From: Rugalucina vietnamica | Lineage: Eukaryota > Mollusca > Bivalvia > Lucinida > Lucinidae | Reading direction: 5' to 3' | DNA: 64,000 bases | NCBI GenBank assembly: GCA_964017185.1 | Contig: OZ024879.1 | Span: 23,873,456 to 23,937,455, forward strand | Part shown: positions 18,001 to 23,039 of the stretch, one piece after another | Layout: each line of letters begins with the position of its first letter | Numbering within the stretch: position 1 is the stretch's first letter | Position numbers and translations under genes: made by a program | The notes under the pieces: generated by a model | Seen by the model: the letters and a program-made list of their open reading frames with translations, nothing else | What the model was told of the DNA's origin: nothing | Database searches by the model: none

Positions 18001-19999
18001 GGCAACTCCCTGTTTATCCTTCCTAAGGTCTGTGACTTCCCTCCATGCCAGTAGCTCATGTCTATAAAGTTCATAACTTTTTGTCCTCAAACTTGGTGGG
18101 TCGATTCTTGTAGCCATTTTCAGGATTTATTCCACAAATCAATTATCGCAGTCAGTATCAGTGTTCAGTATAGTCCAGTGTCTCTATGTTGTGGTCCTCA
18201 GACCCAATCTCGCTCTGCTACCACTTGTTAATTCAATAAATTACACCATTTAAACAGTATAGCTTTAATACACAGCAACAGTAATATTACAAAGACATAA
18301 CGTCATGACGTCGTTTCCATGACGTTAGAAACATCACAATTAAAACAGTAACCGTAACTCAAGCCAAACATAAAATCTGATTACTGCAACAGTTGTTTCC
18401 CTTGACTGTAATAAAATTAACAAAAACTATGCCCTGTCCTTCTCAATAGACAATCTCCCTAGGGTAAAGATCTTAAATCAAAACCCCATCATTTCTCCTG
18501 CACTGCCAGGACAATAAAAAAGTAATTGCCCCGCACTTCAGCCTGTAAAATGTTTTATTATTGAACTTCAGCCTGTAAAATGTTTTATTATTTCATGTCA
18601 CACAAGACAAAAATCATGAGCTGGAGAGAGAGAATGGAATAGAGAGAGCATTTCACTGAGTCACTGACGGCTTAAGTTTAATACTCCTGTATCTTTTTGT
18701 ATTAATAAAACTTTTAACTTGATTCAAACATTGCTCAAACACGGCAATTATTTAAAGTTGATTTCTGAATTCTACCGTGTGAATATTTCATCTTTTGACT
18801 GATATGTGAACCTTATATATTCATATTTTCTAATTCTGCGCGGGAAGAAACGCCAAATACTTATAATACTAAATTAGAAACAAGCGTCAATTAACAGGCT
18901 CAGGACAAGTCAAAATTTAGCTACAAAGCTCCATTTAGCTATAGTAGCTAAAAGGAGCTTTAAAAATTGTGTATATTTCAAATATATATCATCATAAAAA
19001 GACTCATTGAAAAAATTGCAGGCAAACACCCGATTAAAATTGTTAACAACTTTAAATATGTTATGTAAACAACATTTTGTGGAAAATCGAGAGAAGAACT
19101 TTCTGCAAAAAACATCATTTTTGTTTATTTCAGAAAATGAGAATCCATATGAACTCGATCAACAATTAGATATACTATCATATTTTTTTTCTGCTGCATA
19201 AATTGTGTTCTATGTTTGGCATTCCATTTATTGCACTGACTGCCACAATGAGGTATTTTAAAGCATCTCATTTCCTGCAATTATAAAATGAAGTTTTTGC
19301 AAAAATTTCTTGGCTGGATTTTCTCAAATTTGATGTTTACACAACACATACAAAGTAGTTAACATTTTTTATTAATCACTTACTTGCAATTTTTTCAATG
19401 AGTCTTTTTATGATGATATGTATATGAAATATACACAATTTTTAAAGCTCTTTTTAGCTACTATACCTAAATCGAGCTCTGTAGCTAAATTTTGACTTGT
19501 CCTGAGCCTGATTAATGAACAAATATATTTTGAAATAATTTTGCAATGAATAAGTACATGTAATATTTTGACAAATTATTGTACACTATCGTGTATCAAG
19601 ACATTACCGTTTATTACACATTCATTGACCCGAGGTCGCGTTTTTTTGCCCACCATAAGTGAAAATACAAGTGGTCGTGACTTATCTGGATTTTATAGAC
19701 CACATAGTTTGTGACATTTTGTATTACCTGTGTATACAGTATACTACCAAACCTTAGTCATTTTTAAGTGGTAAATGTATTCTGTTTTTGAAAAGCCAAT
19801 ACTTGTAAACTAAAAAAAAGTTTATTACCACAACTTGACCGAGTAAATCTAAAATTGACTCTTTCTTTTCGGCTTCAGGACTTTCTTCTTCTAAAATTCC
19901 AGCAATGTAAGACACAAACACGTCTGTGTCTGTATCAGGGTTGACAGAGAGCAGCTTTTCTGTTAGCCAGCTCTCAAACCTCTCCATGGAGGCTGCCAT
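520..19999 (-). CDS. CCDC43: CCDC43 gene, five coding exons (whole gene)
   Basis: Join of 19829-19999, 12859-12952, 6531-6666, 5106-5161 and 520-710. The lengths 171, 94, 136, 56 and 191 sum to 648 bases: 215 residues plus TAA, against about 224 in the human protein. All phases agree and every internal junction is GT-AG. Similarity to human CCDC43 runs end to end: FESWLTEKLL at the N-terminus, ESLCEELVKQW, VSEEEKARKAAILAAY, an acidic and glycine-rich linker, DFKNTNAESV, then a long charged helix ending EKKRTQKGERRR. The family is a small conserved animal protein with a C-terminal coiled coil; its molecular role is poorly defined. The introns hold a LINE, a copia element and several MITEs. The LINE and copia elements lie in the same orientation as the gene. 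Confidence 0.93.
1284..1313. repeat. (GT)n followed by poly-G
   Basis: About eight GT units followed by roughly fourteen G; simple sequence. Confidence 0.9.
1520..2250 (+). mobile_element. LINE 3'-end fragment
   Basis: An open frame at 1536-1949 codes for CRHCHLEEEDLLHLVSRCP, the Cys/His cluster (CxxC...HxxxxCP) usual at the C-terminus of many animal non-LTR retrotransposon polymerases. Endonuclease and reverse-transcriptase domains are absent, so this is a 5'-truncated copy. The 3' UTR runs to a TTTA-rich tail near 2190-2247. It is nested inside the 740-3000 DNA transposon and so is younger than it or carried by it. Confidence 0.7.
2187..2298. repeat. (TTTA)n and poly-A tract
   Basis: About fourteen TTTA units at 2190-2247 and an A-run at 2273-2298, the latter possibly the tail of a retroposed sequence. 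Confidence 0.85.
3115..4879. mobile_element. hAT-like non-autonomous element, 8-bp target duplication
   Basis: TIRs TAGGGATGTCAAC and GTTGACATCCCTA are flanked by GTTTGTAC at 3107-3114 and 4880-4887. An 8-bp duplication plus TAGGGATG-type ends is the hAT signature. Inside are ATTCGAATATTCG palindromes near the left end and at 3890-3935. A pair of ~150-bp inverted subrepeats (about 3955-4105 and 4690-4860) is rich in GGACAAAACACCCC. The middle 4130-4660 is AT-rich with no ORF. No transposase is present. It lies in CCDC43 intron 4. Confidence 0.9.
4889..5078 (-). mobile_element. tRNA-derived SINE
   Basis: Read on the minus strand it starts GGTGGCGGCGTATTGGTAG, with an A-box-like TATTGGTAGAGC (5051-5062). 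The B-box GGGTTCTATCCC is at 5017-5028 and it ends near GTTGACTGGGACG. The head is an old pol III promoter, not a functional tRNA. It ends about 20 bases from the exon 4 donor of CCDC43. Confidence 0.75.
5106..5161 (-). CDS. CCDC43: CCDC43 exon 4, acidic/glycine linker
   Basis: A 56-base exon: acceptor CGTGTACCAG, donor GTAAGT. Its first base completes a Glu begun in exon 3 (GA+A). It then codes DESSDDGGGGAVGGKGDN and leaves one T that joins TA of exon 5 to make Leu. The acidic stretch corresponds to the DEEDEADEKDD segment of the human protein. Exact phase fit on both sides is the main support. Confidence 0.92.
5363..5585. mobile_element. palindromic MITE family E, copy 1
   Basis: The ends CCGAGGTTATACAACTTTTT and AAAAAGTTTTATAACCTTGG form long inverted repeats continuing through CATGCTCAGCTCAGCTGAG. 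A second copy is at 47879-48111. Confidence 0.8.
5731..5934. mobile_element. palindromic MITE family P, copy 1
   Basis: The ends CCTCTGTATAACAC and GTGTTATAAAGAGG are inverted. Related copies are at 48838-49034 and 58207-58417. Confidence 0.65.
5938..6244 (+). mobile_element. MITE family F, copy 1
   Basis: Starts CATCATGAAAACATG and ends ACATGTTTTCCTGATG. The core is a palindrome of ACATAGATTGTGG(G/A)TAC and GTACCCACAATCTATGT around GTTAGAACCGCCTC. The right arm carries GGTATACCCCTGCATACCC and CTATATAAAAGTGGGGT. Confidence 0.85.
6251..6513 (-). mobile_element. MITE family F, copy 2
   Basis: Inverted relative to the adjoining copy 1, starting CAGTCAGGAAAACATG and ending GCATGTTTTCGTAATG. It ends 17 bases below CCDC43 exon 3, so the donor-side intron is almost immediately transposon sequence. 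Confidence 0.85.
6531..6666 (-). CDS. CCDC43: CCDC43 exon 3
   Basis: A 136-base exon: acceptor CTGTTTCAG, donor GTATCC (weak but the only one that keeps phase). It codes DLTEHLSDILEHQKIEGV, then VSEEEKARKAAILAAYSTVG. The human segment is VSEEEKQRKAALLAQY, the best conserved block of the family. It leaves GA, completed by the first base of exon 4. Confidence 0.93.
6979..10170 (-). CDS. LINE ORF2: AP endonuclease, reverse transcriptase, C-terminal zinc finger
   Basis: A single open frame of 1063 codons encoding the retrotransposition enzyme of a non-LTR element. Domains in order: an AP-type endonuclease in residues 1-250 (SETRF about 35-39, LLGDFNARVG 145-153, LIDYV near 214, TDHR 241-244). 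A reverse transcriptase follows at about 440-800 (KAPGADAIPAEVYKAGG, FRKDRGTIDMIF, DLTKAFDTV near 623, catalytic YADD near 742). The C-terminal half ends in CSTCNRQFRARIGLVSHQRTH-like C2H2 spacing (about 1031-1051). The listed start is GTG. The open frame actually continues to about 10254 through RIGAWNV, a normal endonuclease start, without an ATG, so initiation is unclear. There are no internal stops. The clade (RTE/CR1/Jockey group) is not resolved by eye. There is no RNase H. Confidence 0.93.
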   Translation of the reverse strand: MRTLMDNAGSDRPQRRTALVGRELGRYDIQIAALSETRFADVGEIKEVGAGYTFFWSGRKSEERREAGVGFAIKTELVGKLSGLPKGINDRLMTLRLPLSGNKHATIVSAYAPTMTNPDEVKDKFYDDLDNVISATPRTDKLILLGDFNARVGTDHQTWEGVIGPEGVGKCNSNGLLLLRKCAEHDLLITNTVFRLPNRNKTSWMHPRSKHWHLIDYVIVRRTDRQDVKVTKTMCGADCWTDHRLVVSKLNLRIQPARRPQGKKAPKRLDVSKLNKDSMRQDFLTDVCNQLDAMNLSSEDPEENWTVFHKTVLSSAASTLGHPSRKHQDWFDENDDEIQRLLEEKHRLHKAHQDDTSSVSKKAAYSNICKTVQTKLRDMQDSWLRKKTEEIQSFADRKDMKKFHDALKTIYGPKSSGATTLLSADGNTLLTDKEAILERWAEHFNSVLNRPSSINEDAIDRLPQIECNVLLDEFPTVTETRKAVQQLSSGKAPGADAIPAEVYKAGGLPMAEKLTELFHCMWRKEAIPQEFKDASIIHLYKRKGNPQVCDNHRGISLLSIAGKILAKILLNRLNVHLDQTGLIPESQCGFRKDRGTIDMIFTARQLQEKCQEQNVDLYMTFVDLTKAFDTVSRDGLWKIMAKFGCPHRFIAMVRQFHDGMQARVQNDGEFSEPFEVTNGVKQGCVLAPTLFSMMFSAMLMDAFQDSDTGFPIRYRFDGNIFNLRRLQAKTKVQTDVLDELLYADDMDKNASTEAKMQRAMDQVSQSCDNYDLTISTKKTEVVHQPAPGKPYNEPTITVNGQKLKVVDKFTYLGSTLSRAVHIDDEITARIAKASVAFGRLRANVWERNGIKLDTKLKVYKAVVLPILLYACETWTVYQRHAKRLNHFHLSCLRKLLKIKWQDKIPDTEVLTKAGMQSMHTVLKLAQLRWTGHVIRMPDARLPKKVFYGELQEGKRSQGGQKKRYKDTLKASLKDFEIPMGSWEQTAQERSKWRGLINKGAALYEKKRICEAERKRRERKAKTNVPPSDSMTLTCSTCNRQFRARIGLVSHQRTHQHTSALFKK
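10632..10814 (-). other. short open frame in LINE leader, possible ORF1 remnant
   Basis: Sixty codons beginning MERKKLPDSTVQKAIQQH, charged and helical at first. No family is recognised. Its place upstream of ORF2 allows an ORF1 remnant, but chance is equally possible. Confidence 0.2.
10880..11090 (-). repeat. three degenerate ~75-bp repeats in LINE 5' region
   Basis: On the plus strand CTCCTAGATGAATTG, CTCCTAGGAGGACTG and CTCCTAGATGAGTTG recur about 75 bases apart, each followed by a GAGYYCCAYCTG-like word. Promoter-monomer repeats of this sort are common in LINE 5' UTRs. Confidence 0.55.
11205..11453 (+). mobile_element. MITE family A, copy 2 (left end decayed)
   Basis: Recognised by ACGGATTTTTGCCTATGCC, the GCTGATCAGC hairpin, and the right end CAGTTTTCTCACATTGCGG. 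The left terminus is poorly conserved. Confidence 0.75.
11545..12843. mobile_element. hairpin-ended element with internal tandem units (family H)
   Basis: The left end has hairpin GTGCCTTGAGAGGCAC followed by GTATACCCCCGGC. The right end has hairpin CGGCATAAATGCCG followed by GGGGGTATAATA. Between them are about four ~180-bp units opening CCTAGATTTTGACCTCTAGC (12020, 12185, 12350, 12543). The first 150 bp is duplicated at 11590-11700 and 11705-11815. An ACGAACGG microsatellite lies at 12722-12795. Hairpin ends, core tandem repeats and a microsatellite resemble rolling-circle HINE elements. It ends about 10-16 bases from the CCDC43 exon 2 donor. Confidence 0.65.
11985..12018. repeat. poly-A tract
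   Basis: Run of about 34 A within family H. Confidence 0.9.
12859..12952 (-). CDS. CCDC43: CCDC43 exon 2
   Basis: A 94-base exon: acceptor TTGTAG, strong donor GTAAGT. It codes ENDQESLCEELVKQWNQMCG and continues to RNNT, leaving one G for exon 3. It aligns with human EEDSLLNICKEIVERW. Phase 0 entry from exon 1 reads LLGQVV|ENDQ. Confidence 0.93.
13087..13317. mobile_element. palindromic MITE (family J)
   Basis: The ends CAGGGTTTTCCCT and AGGGAAAACCCTG form perfect 13-bp inverted repeats. The interior has GGGACATTT-type words. There is no ORF. Confidence 0.75.
13385..13479 (-). mobile_element. left part of MITE family K, split by the copia element
   Basis: Matches the reverse complement of the intact K copy at 60956-61270, up to GGAGGTCAAAAC at 13479. 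The other half resumes after 18422. The copia insertion is therefore younger than this K copy. Confidence 0.8.
13480..13676 (-). repeat. copia 3' LTR
   Basis: A 197-bp direct repeat of 18226-18422. Contains the palindromic words AACGTCATGACGT and CATGACGTT, CRE-like sites that could drive transcription. A purine-rich stretch (minus strand) lies just upstream, at about 13685-13705. Confidence 0.95.
13861..18117 (-). CDS. copia gag-pol polyprotein
   Basis: A single 1418-codon frame of the LTR element. Seen in order: a gag-like helical N-terminus (1-250); a CCHC zinc knuckle CRYCGSFRHLVAKC at about 257-270; aspartic protease with DSACSS near 319. Integrase has an HH-CC zinc region, CDLCQRYAKTPPRP near 510, MTDNGGEF near 589 and QNGLCERVH near 625. 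Reverse transcriptase has SAFLQGKTLDRDVY near 1020 and CCHVDDFL near 1104. RNase H has FTDASLGN near 1255 and ends in WVPGHLQLANVLTKQGA. All expected parts of a copia polyprotein are present in the usual order. Confidence 0.95.
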   Translation of the reverse strand: MATRIDPPSLRTKSYELYRHELLAWREVTDLRKDKQGVAIALSLPEEDKNRIREKVFEQIKLDDLKKDDGLDTLIAFLDSHLKKDDLADSLEKFEEFEDFERKMGMSITEYIASFDSLYRKIEKLDMKLPMEILAFKLLRKANIGKEEKLLVLTGMNYGNKATLYEEAKKSLQKFKGDITEGQRGSSSAIKLEPAYLAENEEALLAAGYSRQYSRGRKSGASGRSGHSRGSQGRQQGWQQQQNRNTNPIGSDGKILTCRYCGSFRHLVAKCPHNRETSNMTEKMAKVNIAEDEHAVLFTGYNKGEISQLGIDARNCAVLDSACSSTVCGEMWLDNYLNSLSDGDRKRVRKNVGHKTFKFGGGERLQSKGEYSLPGIIAGKEVTIKTDVVHSDIPLLLSRGAMKTAGVKMDLENDTANIFGKDVALNLTNSGHYCIPIDKAEKITVAEVFSSQLEEMDSKDKYKVLLKLHRQFAHPSLKKLSALLQDAGKWQEEYTDLLVQIGKNCDLCQRYAKTPPRPVVSLPMASHFNEKVAMDLKQWNKRWILHIIDMWSRYTVSVFVDRKKSSDVLNALMQKWIAVFGIMGSIMTDNGGEFSSDEMREVMSVLNVRVITTAAESPFQNGLCERVHAVTDVMLLKLEEENSKTDSQTLLGWANMARNSLQMWNGYSSHQLVFGQNPSVPGIMTDKLPALEGTTTSEVFAKHLNALHEARKAYIQTEANERIRRALRTKVRAAEQIYDHGDVVYYKRDGKDRWLGPATVVFQDGKVVFVRHGGIFVRVSPNRLSKGDKMKSLTEMDRPNSEQSDIDIDQDKGKDSTDFHVSETLPAEEVPEENATDTHVETENEVRDRHTVQPDTVKINDVVKYKIDDEWITGTILGRAGKSTGKYKTWYNVRDENNQERSIDLSNLEWEKVPETEINITAVSDDTRANDIIKAKENELEKLAQFETYEEVVNCGQKTLSTRWVITTKDGHTKARLVVRGFEEQDMEIPKDSPTVGKGAMRMFLSIAALEQWTVKTTDIKSAFLQGKTLDRDVYIKPPEESKTPQDVVWKLKHGLYGLKDGARQFFESVKDELLKLGFTQCKLDPAVFYFQVKRKLRGVICCHVDDFLHGGDQSFEKLMQKLRERFSAGKVEEKSFKYIGFKIQQHSNKVILDHSDYIVNIRNSVLDPRRASEKNTPLNKSEQTAYRQLIGQLNWAVQGSRPDMAFELISMSTKLKQGNVSDLTRAIKKISRLKDIKSFLTFPRLDRNSLKIVIFTDASLGNLNEGLGSTGAYIVWVMDQTGNCCPIEWNTHKIRRVVRSTLAAEMLSLGEGLDAGFYYRQMLEEILGLDFKTINIEAYVDNKSVIEAISSTRMVEDKRLRVDIATIRELLKLQDVSSIQWVPGHLQLANVLTKQGASGFHLLKVLQSGQMLSEIIR
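18213..18223 (-). other. copia primer-binding site
   Basis: On the minus strand TGGTAGCAGAG, complementary to the 3' end of animal initiator tRNA-Met, two bases from the 5' LTR edge. Confidence 0.85.
18226..18422 (-). repeat. copia 5' LTR
   Basis: Appears identical over 197 bp to 13480-13676; followed at 18423 by the second AAAAC. Confidence 0.95.
18423..18536 (-). mobile_element. right part of MITE family K, split by the copia element
   Basis: Resumes with AAAACTATGCCCTGTCC and runs through AAAAGTAATTGCCCCGCACTT, matching the intact K copy at 61.0-61.2 kb in reverse. Confidence 0.8.
18535..18592. repeat. 29-bp direct duplication
   Basis: ACTTCAGCCTGTAAAATG plus TTTTATTATT occurs twice in tandem. 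From 18593 to 18890 I see no recognisable feature. Confidence 0.8.
18895..19510. mobile_element. long-TIR non-autonomous DNA transposon (family L)
   Basis: The ends CAGGCTCAGGACAAGTCAAA and TTTGACTTGTCCTGAGCCTG continue as an inverted repeat for about 125 bp (to about 19021 and from about 19384). Both flanks are ATTAA (18890-18894, 19511-19515). The central 360 bp is AT-rich with no coding potential. Confidence 0.88.
19829..19999 (-). CDS. CCDC43: CCDC43 exon 1 with start codon
   Basis: 57 codons from MAASMERFESWLTEKLL to DLLGQVV, donor GTAATA after a GTG codon. The open frame extends upstream. This ATG was chosen because it lines up with the human MAA start and has a good context (AAGATGG). 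The next in-frame Met upstream begins a Cys/Arg-rich stretch unlike the family. GILEEESPEAEKKE matches GILQEEEEEEKLD of human. Confidence 0.92.
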
Positions 20000-20002
20000 C
20001 TT

Positions 20003-20011
20003 ACCGGAAGT
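20003..20011 (-). promoter_or_regulatory. ETS-family site at CCDC43 5' end
   Basis: ACCGGAAGT on the plus strand, four bases from the start codon. This is the GABP/ELK consensus common near start sites of housekeeping genes. No TATA box is seen nearby. Confidence 0.5.
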
Positions 20012-20275
20012 TGTCAAAAGGTCCGTTTGATTGCCCTTGCACCTCTGTACACTAGGACACCTCAGACACCACGAGAATGAAGACTGGTACATGCGCGGGT
20101 ACACGTAATGGAAGGATATTTCTAGTAATCTAGAAAGAGGAAGGTATAGTTATGGTTCCATTTTTTATTTATTTATTTATTTATTTTTTATTTTTTTTTT
20201 AAGGAGGGAGGGGGTGGCTCGGATCCAAAATTATTATTGGATCCAGGCGGGAGGGGGGGTGTTCAGGGTTTCTTT

Positions 20276-20950
20276 TTGTATTGTTTTACGCCGATTCAAG
20301 ATTATTTCCGGTCATATGAGATGGGCAGGGTGGGTAGGTATGACAGGTATGTGGGGTGAAAACAGAAATTCCCAAAAGAAAAATGTCCTGTCCCACCTGC
20401 AAGCAGAGCTTGTCTACGGAAGAGCATTAGGGCCAGGTATTGTTTTTTTTTTAATTTTGAAATTTCGAGTTATTAAAAGTCGAAATTTCGACTTAGTAAG
20501 TCGAAATTTCGACTTAGTAACTCGAAATTTCGACTTAGTATCTCGAAATTTCGACTTATTATCTCGAAATTATCTCGAAATTTCGACTTACTATCTCGAA
20601 ATTTCGACTTAATAACTCGAAATTTCGACTTAGTAACTCGAAATTTCGACTTACTATCTATTACAGGAAACTGGCGTACAGTAGAGTAAATAAGTCGAAA
20701 TTTCGAGATAGTAAGTCGAAATTTCGAGTTATTAAGTCGAAATTTCGAGATAATAAGTCGAAATTTCGAGATAGTAAGTCGAAATTTCGAGTTACTAACT
20801 CGAAATTTCGAGTTACTAAGTCGAAATTTCGACTTAGTAACTCGAAATTTCAAAATTAAAAAAAAAAAATTACCTGGCCCTAATACTCTTGTCTTGTCCC
20901 ACTTGTGCCGGTTTCGAATCCACACTGGACACAATGGGGAGGTGAGAGTA
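20276..20950 (-). mobile_element. tRNA-like SINE split by a palindromic element
   Basis: 20280-20426 holds the SINE body (TTTACGCCGATTCAAGATTA, TCATATGAGATGG, GTGGGGTGAAAACAG, CAAGCAGAGCTTGTC). 20884-20950 holds its tRNA-like part, with B-box TGGATTCGAAACC on the minus strand. The family is the same as the copies at 52656-52877 and 52978-53157. The gap is the 457-bp hairpin element. Confidence 0.7.
20427..20883. mobile_element. giant-palindrome MITE built from TCGAAATTTCGA units
   Basis: The ends TTAGGGCCAGGTA and TACCTGGCCCTAA are inverted. Both arms then carry about eight copies each of the 12-bp palindrome TCGAAATTTCGA joined by CTTAGTAAC/CTTATTATC spacers, around a unique centre at about 20657-20692. 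The whole can fold on itself and each unit is also a palindrome. It is inserted in a SINE, about 430 bp upstream of CCDC43. Confidence 0.85.
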
Positions 20951-21069
20951 TGATTAAGAACTGAAATCAGTGTCTTTTTAAGGGAATTTTAAGTTTTCAC
21001 TTATTTCTAAATAACTAATATTTTTCAGTGTGGCCTGTCAAGCCAGATATTTTTAGGGGTTGGAGCACA

Positions 21070-21750
21070 AGCTGTGACCCAAGCCTATGTATCAGCAAAA
21101 GTTCAGAGTATTCCCCCTCCCCCTTCAACCCAGGCAAACGTTGAAAGCATAAAATACCTGGGTGTAACTATCACAAATGATTTGAAATGGAATACTCATA
21201 TTTCCAATGTCTGTACAAAGGCTAACAGAACTCTCGGATTCTTGAGGAGAAATTTGTATTCTTGTCCCCCAGATGTGAAAGAAGCAGGTGCGGCCGGTCT
21301 TGGAATATGGAAGCTCAGTTTGGGACCCTCACACTCATGGCCTCCAGGAAGAACTGGAAAAGGTCCAAAATCGTGCGGCAAGGTTTGTGACGGGAAATTA
21401 TGTTTTTGAAACTGGGAGCATGACTGGCATTTTAGGTCAACTGAAATGGGAATCCCTTAAGAAAAGGAGGAAGGATAGTAGACTTATATTGCTATACAAA
21501 GGTCTAAAGGGTAAAGCCAGAATACCCACAGATGACCTTATCCCAAAGAATAGGCGTTGTAGAAATCAACACTCTTTGGCTTTTCAGATACCTTCAGCTA
21601 GCAAAGAAGCGTACAAAAGTAGTTTCTTTCCACAGACTATCAGGGACTGGAATGACCTCCCTGATTCACTTGTCTCCTCTGCTGAAATGTCTGATGACTG
21701 TGTGTCCAAGTTCGCTTCACTCGTGCGTTCAAGGGACTACATGTAATTTC
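21070..21750 (+). mobile_element. LINE (CR1/Jockey-like) 3' fragment, frameshifted
   Basis: Two overlapping frames together cover the region after the RT catalytic site. The first has VESIKYLGVTITNDLKWNTH and LGFLRRNLYSCPPDVKEA. The second has RPVLEYGSSVWDPHTHGLQE, VQNRAARFV, FFPQTIRDWNDLPDSLV and ends SLVRSRDYM. A small deletion near 21288 (in the codons between VKEA and RPVLEYG) shifts the frame, and the 5' domains are missing, so this is a dead copy. About 300 bp of likely LINE 3' UTR follows. Confidence 0.85.
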
Positions 21751-22303
21751 TCCCCCATCCGAACCCCCTGGTGAAATAATGTCATTTGGCGTGTCACCAG
21801 TAAACTATTCAGGCATCAAGCTACTCTTCATATAATCTACTCAATATATGGAATGATGGTATATCTGAGTAGGCTTAAAGTGGTTTAATGTTGCTTTACT
21901 GTAGTTTCCAGTTACTGAAGTACTATCTCCTGTACAGCACACAGAATTTTGGCCCTGTCCCATTAACCCAGAAAATAAAATGTGTCTTTCTACTATCGCT
22001 GTCTCTTTTTTATAGCTTTTTTTTTCCCCTGTTGATCTTTTCCCAAAGCTTACCTTTGATGCAAATTCATACTAGAGATGATGCATATGAATTTGTTTGC
22101 TGCAATCTTATTCATACTAGAGAAACCTTACCACGAGACAATCTCCCGTATTAATGAATTTTTAAACCGCAGACATCTTGGTCTTGGAATACCTATGCAA
22201 GTTACACCCTGCTTCAGAGAGCAATATACTTGTATCTCTACAAGTTTGTGGCTATTCATACCAGAGAAGGAAGGAGGAAACTTGTCTATATGAAAATTAA
22301 TAA

Positions 22304-22571
22304 TAATTACAAAACATGCTATGCAAAATAGTGATTTTTTTTCACATGTAAAAATTGAAAATTTCAGTGGAAAATTTTTGATATTTTTGCTCAAAACACA
22401 GATTGTGGGTAGGTACACATGATCACACATTAGCACCGCATCGCCGAGTGGGTTCTAACGAGTACCCTCAATCTATGCTTTGGAGCGGAAATAAGAAAAA
22501 TAGGTATACCCCTGCATACCCGTCTTTTACTATATAAAAGTAGTGTATCTCACAGACATGTTTTCCTGATG
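22304..22571 (+). mobile_element. MITE family F, copy 3
   Basis: Core GATTGTGGGTAGGTACAC and AGTACCCTCAATCTATGC, ending ACATGTTTTCCTGATG. The left end is diverged. Confidence 0.75.
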
Positions 22572-22789
22572 TATACTCAGCATCAATGAAAAGTCACCAC
22601 TAAAATTTCGTTATTTTGAAAAATGTAAAATTTCTTTCAAACTTTAGTTTCATTCACGATTCTGGTCTACGGAAAATTAATTTACTGACATTAAACATTA
22701 GCCCTGGAACTATGGTGCCCATTGGGGTTTTCAAGATTTTTGAGTAGTAGAAAGTAATATTTTCTCAAGTCATGATGCAATCTCTTGCC

Positions 22790-23039
22790 CATTACGAAAA
22801 CATGCCCATGCAATATACAGAGATTTTTAAAGTTGTAAAAATTGAAAATTTTCACCAGAAAAAAATTGGTATTATCAATAGTTTTGCTCAAAACATTGTG
22901 GTGAGGCGGTTCTAACGAGTACCCACAATGTATTTCGATCAAAAATAAGAAAATTAGGTATAGCCCTGCAAACCCCAGTTTTTCTGTATAAAAGTGGGGT
23001 TTACGGGGGTATACATTTCACGAACATGTTTTCCTGATG
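22790..23039 (+). mobile_element. MITE family F, copy 4
   Basis: Starts CATTACGAAAACATGCCCATG, a well-kept family end, and finishes ACATGTTTTCCTGATG. The central palindrome is shortened. Confidence 0.8.

Larger units (their letters stand above)
13480..18422 (-). mobile_element. Ty1/copia LTR retrotransposon (GalEa-like), looks whole and young
   Basis: A 4943-bp element read on the minus strand. Two 197-bp LTRs (13480-13676 and 18226-18422) begin TG and end CA and look identical by eye. Both flanks carry AAAAC (13475-13479 and 18423-18427), a 5-bp target duplication. The primer-binding site beside the 5' LTR matches the 3' end of initiator tRNA-Met. One gag-pol frame fills the interior, with the copia order protease, integrase, reverse transcriptase, RNase H. 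Single-frame organisation and short LTRs recall GalEa-type mollusc/crustacean copia elements; the clade is not proven. It looks whole. Identical LTRs mean a recent insertion. It lies in CCDC43 intron 1, sense orientation. Confidence 0.95.

Noticed and set aside
20473-20934. 153-codon frame of SKFR repeats
   Set aside because: Translation of the TCGAAATTTCGA hairpin units in an arbitrary frame, equally open on the other strand.
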